Shown one piece after another: positions 16,201 through 23,899 of a stretch of 59,649 bases of DNA. The DNA is from an uncultured Sphingomonas sp. (lineage in GTDB: Bacteria; Pseudomonadota; Alphaproteobacteria; Sphingomonadales; Sphingomonadaceae). The notes under the pieces are model-generated. The model searched no databases, was not told the origin of the DNA, and worked only from the letters and a program-made list of their open reading frames with translations. The translations under genes and the position numbers were made by a program. Position 1 is the first letter of the stretch, and each line of letters begins with the position of its first letter. The stretch is from positions 1-59,649 of the forward strand of contig CAJYSA010000094.1 of the NCBI GenBank assembly GCA_913777325.1, in the 5' to 3' direction.

Positions 16201-18910
16201 CCGATGCGATCATCGTGCGACCGGCGAAGGTGTTGGCGCCGGCCAACTGCTGGGTGCCGCCGGTGACGCTGACGCCACCGGTGCCCGCGATCGTGCCGTC
16301 GAAGCGGTCGGCGGCGCTGGTCAGGATCAGCTTGTTGCCGCCGAGCGTGACGTTGCCGGTGCCGTCGAGCGTGCGGATCGCGGCATCGCCGTTGTGGGGG
16401 GCGATGTCGAACGTGCCGTTGGCGGTGACGCCGCTGGAGGTGGCGAGGCTGCCGTCACCGGCGAGGCCGAGCGCGGCGCCCGATGCGATCACCGTGCGCC
16501 CGGTGAAGGTGTTGCCACCGGCCAGCTGCTGGGTGCCGCCGGCGACGCTGACGCCGCCGGTGCCCGCGATCGTGCCGTCGAAGCGGTCCGCCGCGTTGGT
16601 CAGGATCAGCTTGTTGCCGCCGAGCGTGACGTTGCCCGCGCCGTCGAGCGTGCGGATCGTGGCATCGCCGTTGTGGGGAGCGATGTCGAAGGTGCCGTTG
16701 GCAGTGACGCCGCTGGAGGTGGCGAGGCTGCCGTCACCGGCGAGGCCGAGCGCGGCGTTCTGCGCGATCACCGTGCGACCGGTGAAGGTGTTCGCACCGG
16801 CCAGCTGCTGGGTGCCGCCGGTGACGGTGACGCCGCCGGTGCCCGCGATCGTGCCGTCGAAGCGGTCGGCGGCGTTGGTCAGGATCAGCTTGTTGCCGCC
16901 GAGCGTGACGTTGCCGGCGCCGTCCAGCGTGCGGATCGTGGCATCGCCGTTGTGGGGAGCGATGTCGAAGGTGCCGTTGGCGGTGACGCCGCTGGAGGTG
17001 GCGAGGCTGCCGTCGCCGGCGAGGCCGAGCGCGGCGTTCTGCGCGATCACCGTGCGACCGGTGAAGGTGTTGGCCCCGGCCAGCTGCTGGGTGCCGCCGG
17101 TGACGCTGACGCCGCCGGTGCCCGCGATGGTGCCGTCGAAGCGGTCGACGGCGTCGGTCAGGATCAGCTTGTTGGCGCCCAGCGTGACGTTGCCGGCGCC
17201 ATCGAGCGTGCGGATCGTGGCATCGCCGTTGTGCGGGGCGATGTCGAAGGTGCCGCGGGCGGTGACGCCGCTGGAGGTGGCGAGGCTGCCGTCACCGGCG
17301 AGGCCGAGCGTGGCGCCCGATGCGATCACCGTGCGCCCGGTGAAGGTGTTGGCGCCGGCCAGTTGCTGGGTGCCGCCGGTGACGCTGACGCCGCCGGTGC
17401 CCGCGATCGTGCCGTCGAAGCGGTCGGCGGCGCTGGCCAGGATCAGCTTGTTGGCGCCGAGCGTGACGTTGCCCGCGCCTGCCACGGATTGCAGCAGGAC
17501 ATCGCCATTGTGGCCGGCGGTGTTCAGCGCACCGTCGACCACCACCTTCCGCGAGCTCGCGATGCTGCCATTACCGTCGAGCTTCAGCGTTCCGGCATCG
17601 ACCGTCGTGTTTCCGGTGAAGGTTTGCGCGGTCGTCAAGGTGAGTTCGCCCACGCCCGACTTGGTCACGGCGCCATCGCCCGAGATCGTGCCGGCATAGG
17701 TGCCGTTGCCCGGTTGCACGAAATCGATCGTCGCGTGGTTGACCATGTCACCCTGCAACGACGTCGTGGATCCGCGCAGCGTGCCGCCGTTGACGGTCGT
17801 GCCGCCCGAATAGCTGTTCGTTCCCGTCAGCGTGAGCGTGCCGGTTCCGTCCTTGATCAACGGGCCCGCTGCACCGGACGCGTTGGCGATCGTGCCGGTG
17901 AGCGTGACGTTATTGGCAGCCGTGTCGATCGTGCCACCGGTGCCGCGGACCGTCAGGTTCGTCGGGAGCGTGGTAGAGGAGGTCGGCCGCAACGTGCCGC
18001 CATCGAACACCGGCGCAACCGTTCCGCCGATCACCTGCGCCTCGGTATAGGTGTGACCCGTGCTTATCAAGGGCGGCGGCGTCGGGGTCGGCGTGCCGCC
18101 GGGCAGCGTCACCACAGAGGATCCGGTGGGTACGCTGTTCAACTGCAACGTCGAGAAGAGGATGACCCCGCCCGCGCCGAACGCTTCGCCGCGACCGTTC
18201 GGAACCATCGTGACGCTGTTGAAGCTGTTCCGGTCGTCGATCGCCGCGACGAAATGCTCCTCGCCGCGGATCGAGGTCGAGATGCCGCCGACCAGAAGCG
18301 GCGTGGATCCGTTGAACAGCATGTAGATCTGTGAGGCATTCGCCGTGCCCCCGCCGGGAACCGCGTTGTTCGCCGTGCAGCAGGTGCCCCAGTCGGACAC
18401 GTGCAACCCGATGGCGTTCACATTATAGGCGGACGTGTATGCCGAATCCGAGAAAAAGGAGAGCGTATATCCCTGTGAAATCGCCGAGTTGAAGTCGCCG
18501 GGCGTGTAGCCGACGCTCCAATTGGTGAAGCCATCGCCGCCTTCATCGCCATTTTGATTGTTCGGTGCGGCGCTTCCGGCGCGCGTCGTCTTGACATACA
18601 CCGTGGTGCCGCCGTTCGTGACGGCGAAATTGCTGCCGGTCACGTTGGTGAGGTCGATCCGGAAAATGTCAGAGCTTTGCGTCGCGCCCGGGTTGGCGGC
18701 ATTGTATGCCGCATCAGCCGCAGCCGCCGTGTCGCGGAAGGTTTGCTCGCCGGCGATGAGATCGGCGTTGAAGAAGACTGCCGGAGCAGCGTGAGCCGTA
18801 ACCGCGCCGGCCACGATCGCGGTGACGAACGCCGATGCCGATACGGAACGGCGCAGGCCGACCTTGCGCTTTGCCAGACCATTGGCAGGCATGCTGCTGA
18901 ACCCCTTCAT
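13247..18910 (-). CDS. Large autotransporter adhesin-like protein with 93-residue tandem repeats (type Va secretion)
   Basis: The 1,887-residue product has a long signal peptide (about 1-41, KRKVGLRRS then a hydrophobic core, cleavage after VTAHA). Residues about 42-280 are an unusual N-terminal domain (VFFNADLIAGEQTF, WGTCCTANN, IRGEEHFVAAIDDRNSF), followed by the linker TPTPTPP. The passenger from about 290 to 1540 is built of autotransporter-associated beta-helix strands (GTLTLTGTNSYSGGTTVNGG type), including five near-identical 93-residue units. Residues about 1620-1887 are the autotransporter beta-barrel, ending GGISVRW. AGGGGG lies five bases before the ATG. Only two Cys are visible in the N-terminal domain. 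The protein should be exported to the cell surface; ligand unknown. Confidence 0.92.
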   Translation of the reverse strand: MKGFSSMPANGLAKRKVGLRRSVSASAFVTAIVAGAVTAHAAPAVFFNADLIAGEQTFRDTAAAADAAYNAANPGATQSSDIFRIDLTNVTGSNFAVTNGGTTVYVKTTRAGSAAPNNQNGDEGGDGFTNWSVGYTPGDFNSAISQGYTLSFFSDSAYTSAYNVNAIGLHVSDWGTCCTANNAVPGGGTANASQIYMLFNGSTPLLVGGISTSIRGEEHFVAAIDDRNSFNSVTMVPNGRGEAFGAGGVILFSTLQLNSVPTGSSVVTLPGGTPTPTPPPLISTGHTYTEAQVIGGTVAPVFDGGTLRPTSSTTLPTNLTVRGTGGTIDTAANNVTLTGTIANASGAAGPLIKDGTGTLTLTGTNSYSGGTTVNGGTLRGSTTSLQGDMVNHATIDFVQPGNGTYAGTISGDGAVTKSGVGELTLTTAQTFTGNTTVDAGTLKLDGNGSIASSRKVVVDGALNTAGHNGDVLLQSVAGAGNVTLGANKLILASAADRFDGTIAGTGGVSVTGGTQQLAGANTFTGRTVIASGATLGLAGDGSLATSSGVTARGTFDIAPHNGDATIRTLDGAGNVTLGANKLILTDAVDRFDGTIAGTGGVSVTGGTQQLAGANTFTGRTVIAQNAALGLAGDGSLATSSGVTANGTFDIAPHNGDATIRTLDGAGNVTLGGNKLILTNAADRFDGTIAGTGGVTVTGGTQQLAGANTFTGRTVIAQNAALGLAGDGSLATSSGVTANGTFDIAPHNGDATIRTLDGAGNVTLGGNKLILTNAADRFDGTIAGTGGVSVAGGTQQLAGGNTFTGRTVIASGAALGLAGDGSLATSSGVTANGTFDIAPHNGDAAIRTLDGTGNVTLGGNKLILTSAADRFDGTIAGTGGVSVTGGTQQLAGANTFAGRTMIASGAALGLAGDGSLATSSGVTANGTFDIAPHNGDAAIRTLDGTGNVTLGGNKLILTNAADRFDGTIAGTGGVSVAGGTQQLAGANTFTGGTSIARGAALVVSGGKALADTGTLRNNGTLTVLSSEQVGPISGSGTIRLAGATLGTRNDGDTLYAGAITGTGGLTKTGAGILALSGDNSMTGGLTIADGTVAVARAANLGNGPITIGAAMLATAGNLSTDNGVVLTDAASAIDTLGHDVTLAGTVSGDGTLNKLGNGTLTLTGVNAQNGINVRGGTLAFSSDAALGKAGSVVTIEDNTTLHTLADMTITHAIQVQNTKLAAFDTGAHDIVVSGNILGSGIVQKTGAGTLTLTGTNSQVVIDVLGGRLLATQQSAIGAAGGDIYLRQDSRFSAGADMAITQNVHVTGTNAVMDTGDSTVRLLGALDGNQCLIKQGAGQLNLLAAASNAIGACVQQGTLSFNNNFAGNVWVEKDGTAGGSGAINGGMEVRGTLAPGNSPGRLVVSGSVTQFAGSTFAVDVDGDTPGIGAGHYDTLVLNGAGSVYTAAGTIAPKLRGITGDAGNAYTPAIGQTFTVVTAQGGVTGSYAALTQPTAGLAANSRFDVLYAPNAVVLTVTAASYARLFQGTNGNAASVGGAIDGFRGAAGVRDTSDKGTFTNGLMALSTAQLSRTLSQASGEIYADAMDAVVQSSRLTRTSVSDHLLDTAVSGSVGSDMPVSQRLWGTIAGATQQIDGDGFGQGYRGTGTTMTIGIDKNVSDHALIGGGVSYARSNASASGLGQARMNSYQLIAYAQWQGHGIYANGVLSSGIDRYKVSRAVQLSNDNARLASTPRGASIGGDLEIGAPIRLGRLDLTPALGLAYDRLDRRALGERGDTVTALSAGTDRREAFQLRSGVRLSTSFDLGGAQVRPYASAFAVRELADAYSTIDPTLYGQRFSVRAANAGDTAFRGAVGVDVAVTPGVSLRASYRYGDAANAHSDTYAGGISVRW
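15880..17500. repeat. 279-bp tandem repeat array inside the autotransporter gene
   Basis: The segment GCCGCTGGAGGTGGCGAGG recurs at 16151, 16430, 16709, 16988 and 17267, exactly 279 bp apart each time, which is 93 codons. Each unit encodes the pattern GTFDIAPHNGDA, TLDGAGNVTLG, NKLIL, DRFDGTIAGTGGV, GGTQQLAG and GDGSLATSS. A partial, more divergent unit lies at the N-terminal side (up to about 17500), and the C-terminal edge degenerates after about 15950. Near-identity of the units indicates recent duplication or ongoing homogenisation. Confidence 0.9.
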
Positions 18911-19279
18911 TCTACCCCCTGAAGCCGTGCGGAGCGTGGATGCCCCGATGTCCTCTCCGCGATAGGGGCAAGGCGTTAATGTGCGCCTAATCCTAATTTC
19001 ACAGACGAGCGCTGATCTATGTTGAATTCATTTGCTAACCAGCTTCCTAAAAGGAGAAGTGACGGATTGGACGGCGCATTATTTTACAATCTTGAGTGCG
19101 GTAATTATGGGGTTGATGAGGGTCTGCGAGTCGTGCGCCGAGCCGGTCTTGAACGAACTGCCATTTGGCGCATCGTATGAAGCGAGCGTTTGCCGTAACC
19201 TACGCTAAGTTGGGGGTGGATCGTCTGGCGTGATCCGGGCCGACCCTTACAGCCGATGATAGCTTGTATGGGAGAGTGG
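18911..19279. other. Intergenic region, divergent promoters; no gene seen
   Basis: This stretch lies between the autotransporter and the broken receptor. Its left part is relatively AT-rich (about 18975-19090) and holds a tandem CCTAAT CCTAAT at 18986-18997, consistent with the autotransporter promoter on the minus strand. I see no reading frame with recognisable coding, no inverted-repeat ends of an insertion sequence and no clear terminator in the remainder. Confidence 0.5.
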
Positions 19280-21049
19280 ATGAGCCGTCGTGGCGCTGCT
19301 GGGGTGCAGCGTTGCCTATCCCGCGCTGGCGCAGACGTCGGCGGGGCGGGAGGACATCGTCGTGGTCGGCACCGGGCTTGCCCCGCGGCCAAGGCGACCG
19401 CGCGTTCGACGTCGTCGTGATCGATGCCGACCGTGTTCGGGAGAATGCGAGCAACCGTCTGGAGAGCGTCCTCGCTGATGTTGCCGGGCTAGAGCAATTT
19501 CGCCGGTCGGACTCGCGCACCGCCAATCCGACCAGCCAGGGGATCAGCTTGCGAGGCATCGGCGGCAATGCGGGGAGCCGTGCGCTGCTGGTGCTCGACG
19601 GCGTGCCGCAGGCTGACCCGTTCGGCGGCTGGGTTCCATTTCCGGCCTATGCCACCGATCGGATCGGGCTGATCCGGGTCACCCGTGGCGGCGGCAGTGG
19701 GTACTTCGGGCCGGGAGAATTGGCGGGTACGGTCGAGATCGAGAGCGCGCCAGCACAGGCGCAAGCGCCGCTCGCCGCCGATCTCGCTTATGGCAGCCGT
19801 CGCGCTTTCGACGCCTCCGCCTCGGCGACGCTTGCACGGGGCGAAGGGGCGGCCACGCTGTCGGCGGCTTACGCCCGCGGTGACGGCTTCTTCCCGACCG
19901 TCAGCGGATCGCGTGGTCCCGCCGACCGGCCGGCGCCTTACAAGCAGTTCTCCGCTGCCACGCGGACCGTGATCGCCGTCGGGGCGGAAACGGAATTGCA
20001 GGCGAACCTGTCCGGCTTCACCGACACGCGTGAGCGCGGCACCGCCTTCACGCGCAATCGCAGCGAGGGAGCAGATGCCAGCGTGCGGCTTGTCGGTCGC
20101 GGGACATGGGGCTGGTCTGCGCTCGCCTACCTTCAGACGCGCGCCTTCGCGTCCCGGTTCGCCGGCGTCGATGCGGCGCGCACGGTCGCTAACCCTACGC
20201 TCAACCAGTATAATACGCCGGCATCCGGCGTCGGCGGACGATTCGAACTGGTGGCGCCGGTCGGGCAGGGGCGCGACGTGTGCTTTGGAGCCGACGTTCG
20301 CCGCGTCGACGGGCGGACGCAGGAAAATTATTCCTATGTCACGGGTTTGCCGACCCAGCTACGCGTGGCGGGTGGCGCGGCGCTGACCTATGGATTGTTC
20401 GCCGACGGCAGTGCCGAATTGGGCGACCTGACGCTGGGCGGGCGGCTCGATCAGTGGCGATTGAACGACGGCGTGTTGCGCGAGAAGGTGATCGCGCCGG
20501 GCGTGCCGCTGACCGAGGCGCGCTTTGCGGAGGGGCGCGGCACCGAGTGGACGGGGCGCGCCGGGGCGGCCTGGGCGCCGGTGTCGGCGGTGACATTGCG
20601 CGCCGCCGGCTATCGCGGCTGGCGACTGCCCACGCTTAACGATCTCTACCGCCCGATCCGCGTCGGCGCCGAAGCGACGGCGGCCAATGCCGCGCCGGAT
20701 CCGGAGGGATTGGTGGGCGTGGATGGCGGTGGGGGCTTCTACCGGGTCCGCCAGAACCTGGATGCGATCCGATCGATCGGGCTGGAGGTCGACGCACGCT
20801 GGGATCGCGGGCCCTGGTCCTTGCGGGCGTCCTGGAGCCACGTCGATCCGCGTGTCGAGGCCAGCGGCGGTGCGGCGGCGCTCGACGGGTTGCGCCCCGC
20901 GCAGACGCCGCGCGACCTGCTGTCGGGTTCGCTCGCGTGGCGAAGGGGCGGTGCGGTGCGGTGATATGGAGACGGGCATCAGTGGCGCCAACATCATCGA
21001 GCGTGCCACACCGCGAACCGTATGGGTCGGGCTCAGGCTGCGTGGCTGA
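19280..21049 (+). pseudogene. Broken TonB-dependent receptor (N-terminal frameshifts, internal deletion, out-of-frame C-terminus)
   Basis: An N-terminal frame from GTG 19290 reads VALLGCSVAYPALAQTS and EDIVVVGTGLAP, a signal peptide and TonB box. The plug and barrel continue in a different frame from about 19395 (GDRAFDVVVIDADRVRENA, GISLRGIGGNAGSRALLVL, GYFGPGELAGTVEIES). That frame runs to 20964 and ends at RRGGAVR without a final barrel strand. The true C-terminus, IIERATPRTVWVGLRLRG, follows in yet another frame and ends at TGA 21047-21049. The junction between the two skips the last several strands, so there is also an in-gene deletion of some tens of residues near 20960. ATG 19280 has GGGAGAG before it but is out of frame with the signal peptide, hinting at another early frameshift. 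Confidence 0.82.
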
Positions 21050-21125
21050 ATTGTAGGCCTGCTTGGAAAGCGCGGTGGCCGCGACAATCGTGGAGCACCG
21101 TGCAAGTGGAGCGAAACTCTCGCAA

Positions 21126-23489
21126 CTATCGAGCCAGCGATGCTGAATACGGGCGGTTTGAGCGCGCATGCCCCCAGCGCTTGTTGGGCTTGTCGGTCAT
21201 CGTGAACCGTAACGTGCCACCGGCTCGAATCTCCCCATCGCGGAGATAGGCGCGGTTCAAGGGCACATCGTTGAGCGTGACCGAGCCGACATACCGGTTC
21301 GCCTCGGAGAGGTGGCGCGCGACGATCGTGAAGGTGCGCCCGTTCCCCAGCCGCAAGCTTGCGCGCGACACGAACGGGCGTCCGATCACATATTCGTTGC
21401 TGCCCGGCGCAACCGGGTAGAAGCCCAGCGCGGTAAAAACCAGCCAGGCCGACATCTGGCCCAGATCGTCGTTGCCGGAGAGGCCGTCGGGTGCCGGCTT
21501 GTACTGGCTTTCGACGATCTGTCCCAGTCGCTCCTGCGTGCGCCATGGCGCGCCGGCGTAGGTGTAGAGATAGGCGACGTGATGGCTCGGTTCGTTGCCG
21601 TGGATATATTGGCCGATCAGCCCGGCGATATCCTCGGCATGGCTGTAGTCCAGCCTCGAATTGTCATAATCGAACATCGTGTCCAGCTTGCGGATCGCAC
21701 GGGCGTCGCCGCCGAGAAGCCGGAAAAGCCCCGCCTGATCCTGTGGCACGAACCAGCTATATTGCCAGGCATTGCCCTCGGTATAATCGGATCCGTAGTT
21801 GATCGCGGCCGGATCGAACGGCGTGCGAAATGCGCCATCGCTGCGGCGGGCGCGAAGCCACCCCGTCTTTACGTCGAAGCTGTTTCGCCAGAAGCCGGCG
21901 CGTGTGTCGAAGCGCGCGGCGATATCCGCCCGCCCCAATGCGCGTGCCATTCGCGCGATCGTCCAGTCGTCATAGGCATATTCGACGGTTTTCGACGCCG
22001 CTTCCGGTTCGCGATCGATCGGTACGTAGCCGCGTGCCATATAGTCGCCGAGCCCGCCGTACGGGGCATAGCTGGCGCTGGCGACCATCGCATCGAGCGC
22101 GGCGTGCGGATCGAAGCCGCGCATTCCCTTCATATAGGCGTCCGCGATTACCGGGGCCGTATGATAGCCGATCATGGTCCAGGTTTCGCGGCCCGCGAAC
22201 TGCCAGACCGGCAGAATGTGGTGGGGGCTGAAGCGCTGGCTGGCGATCAGCGAATTGACGATGTCGCTGGTCGTGCTTTCGGGCTGTACCAGCGTCAGCA
22301 ACGGATGCTCGGCGCGGAACGTATCCCATAGCGAGAAGGTCGATCGCTGCGTGTAGCCCGTCGCATGATGAACCTGATCGTCGGGTCCGCGCCAGCGTCC
22401 GTCGGCATCGCTCCACACGCTCGGCGCGATGAGCGTGTGATAGAGCGCGGTGGCGACCATCGTCTTCATCGGTCGCGGCGCGTCAAGTTCGAGCGCGCCT
22501 AGCGCATCACGCCACGCCGCCTGCGTGCGGGCACGCACCGCGTCGAAGGTGCCGGACTCGGCGTCCAGATTCGCGATCGCGCCCGCCTCATCGACGCCGG
22601 ACAGGGCAACTTTCACCTCGAGCGGGCGATCGAGCGTGCCGAAATCGAGACGCGCTTCCAGCGCGCGACCCAGTTTCTCGACGAGGCGATCGCTGCCCCG
22701 GCCCGGGGGCGAGAAGCCCTTGTACGTCACGTCCTTGTCCCGGTCGAGCAGGGCATGGTCGGTCAGCGGTGCGGAGAAGCGCATCGCGAAGAACAGCTTG
22801 CGCCCCGGCGCCCAGCCGCGCGTCTCGCGAAAGCCCGTCAGCGTGCCGTCGCCGCGCAGATGCAGCCCCGACCACAGCACCTTGCCCGGATAATTGTAGA
22901 GCGAGGAGCGCAGGTCGACGACCAGATGCGCCGATGTGCCGGCGGGAAAGGCATAACGGTGCACGCCGACGCGGGTGCCCGCCGTCAGCTCGGCGCGCAC
23001 CCGCGGCCCATCGAGCGTCACCGCATAATAGCCGGGGGTCGCCTGCTCGCTGGCATGTGAAAAGCGTGAGCGATAGCCCGGTGCGGCAACCGTGCCCGGA
23101 TCCATCGCAACCGTCTCGCCGGATACGGGCATCACCAAGATGTCACCGAGATCGGAGTGGCCGGCACCGGAGAAATGCGTGTGGCTGAATCCTTCGATCG
23201 TCGGATCGTCGTGGCGATAGCCGGCCGCATGAGCATAGCATGCGCGGATGACGCAGGACGTGTCGGTATCCGGCGATAGTTGAACCATCCCGAACGGCGA
23301 AACCGCGCCGGGAAAGGTGTGCCCCTCGCCCGCGGTGCCGATGAACGGATCGACCGCGTTCAGCGTGTCGGCCTCCTGTGCGGCCAGCGGCGCAGCGACG
23401 ACGGCGGTCAATGCGAGCGCTGCCACACAGGAGCGCAACGTGCCGGCCACGGTTCTGCATCGATCGTTGCCCATTCGGCTATCCGTCAT
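21126..23489 (-). CDS. GH92 family alpha-mannosidase, secreted
   Basis: A 787-residue glycoside hydrolase of family 92, calcium-dependent exo-alpha-mannosidases. A signal peptide covers about residues 1-37 (ending APLAAQ). Family motifs include NAVDPFIGTAGEGHTFPGA, GFSHTHFSGAGHSDLGD, TMIGYHTAPVIADAYMKGM, YTEGNAWQYSWFVPQD and GNDDLGQMSAWLVFTALG. The Glu in TEGNAW and the Asp residues of GNDD correspond to the catalytic and metal-binding region. GGAGAGA lies five bases before the ATG. It is divergent from a TonB receptor that leads a GH43 and a second GH92 gene, which together suggest mannose-containing glycan use. Linkage specificity is not readable. Confidence 0.92.
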   Translation of the reverse strand: MTDSRMGNDRCRTVAGTLRSCVAALALTAVVAAPLAAQEADTLNAVDPFIGTAGEGHTFPGAVSPFGMVQLSPDTDTSCVIRACYAHAAGYRHDDPTIEGFSHTHFSGAGHSDLGDILVMPVSGETVAMDPGTVAAPGYRSRFSHASEQATPGYYAVTLDGPRVRAELTAGTRVGVHRYAFPAGTSAHLVVDLRSSLYNYPGKVLWSGLHLRGDGTLTGFRETRGWAPGRKLFFAMRFSAPLTDHALLDRDKDVTYKGFSPPGRGSDRLVEKLGRALEARLDFGTLDRPLEVKVALSGVDEAGAIANLDAESGTFDAVRARTQAAWRDALGALELDAPRPMKTMVATALYHTLIAPSVWSDADGRWRGPDDQVHHATGYTQRSTFSLWDTFRAEHPLLTLVQPESTTSDIVNSLIASQRFSPHHILPVWQFAGRETWTMIGYHTAPVIADAYMKGMRGFDPHAALDAMVASASYAPYGGLGDYMARGYVPIDREPEAASKTVEYAYDDWTIARMARALGRADIAARFDTRAGFWRNSFDVKTGWLRARRSDGAFRTPFDPAAINYGSDYTEGNAWQYSWFVPQDQAGLFRLLGGDARAIRKLDTMFDYDNSRLDYSHAEDIAGLIGQYIHGNEPSHHVAYLYTYAGAPWRTQERLGQIVESQYKPAPDGLSGNDDLGQMSAWLVFTALGFYPVAPGSNEYVIGRPFVSRASLRLGNGRTFTIVARHLSEANRYVGSVTLNDVPLNRAYLRDGEIRAGGTLRFTMTDKPNKRWGHARSNRPYSASLAR

Positions 23490-23899
23490 CGTGTCTCTCC
23501 GACCATGGTCAACGCCATGTGCTTAGAATTAAAACAGCAATTTTGGGAATTCTCAACCGGCGAGGCTCGTGTCGGTTCGCCGCAGGAGTCGATTAGGACT
23601 ACACCTGGGACGGTATGGCTAGACTTTGCCGCGCTGGTTGCGACGCTGCGCACGACGCACGCTGGTTGTCTGGGCTAGCGCTACCACAACATGAATTAAG
23701 TGATTGGTATCAAAACATTTCTACAGAATTCTATTTGACAAGTTGTTTTCTTTATTGCGACATGATGGCTGTCGCATCGATCGAAACGGCCCGCCTTTGT
23801 GGTGGTGAACCGACGCCGGCCCACGAGCGTGAAATCGTATGCGACGCCACAGGGAGCCGGTCGCGAGTGGACGCTCGTTCCGGGGTTGGGAGAGGTCGA
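23490..23899. other. Divergent promoter region of the glycan locus
   Basis: These 410 bases separate the minus-strand GH92 gene from the plus-strand receptor. The part 23690-23760 is markedly AT-rich and includes TTGACA at 23735-23740, a possible -35 element for the receptor with no good -10 at the usual distance. A LacI-type operator-like palindrome is annotated separately at 23673-23686. An open frame from 23615 runs in phase into the receptor but has no signal peptide and contains the promoter features, so it is not used as the start. Confidence 0.55.
23673..23686. promoter_or_regulatory. LacI-family operator-like site GGCTAGCGCTACCA
   Basis: The perfect core TAGCGCTA lies in GGCTAGCGCTACCA, matching 12 of 14 bases of TGGTAGCGCTACCA. 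Closely similar sites (for example the xyl-box TGGTAGCGCTAACA) are bound by XylR-type LacI regulators upstream of TonB receptors and glycosidases in Xanthomonas and Caulobacter. The position, in the shared promoter of the GH92 gene and the receptor, fits. No LacI-family gene is present in the window. Confidence 0.55.

Noticed and set aside
15880-17500. Repeat array as CRISPR
   Set aside because: The unit is 279 bp without spacers and lies in frame inside a coding sequence with beta-helix periodicity.
13826-18334. A 1,502-codon open frame on the plus strand opposite the autotransporter gene, and a 647-codon one in another frame
   Set aside because: They mirror the autotransporter. The repeat period (279 bp) is divisible by three and the DNA is GC-rich, so an antisense frame without stops is copied in every unit. 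The translations have no signal, no domain and no ribosome site.
18911-21125. An insertion sequence as the cause of the broken receptor gene
   Set aside because: No transposase fragment, terminal inverted repeats or target duplication were seen around the frameshifts or the deletion.
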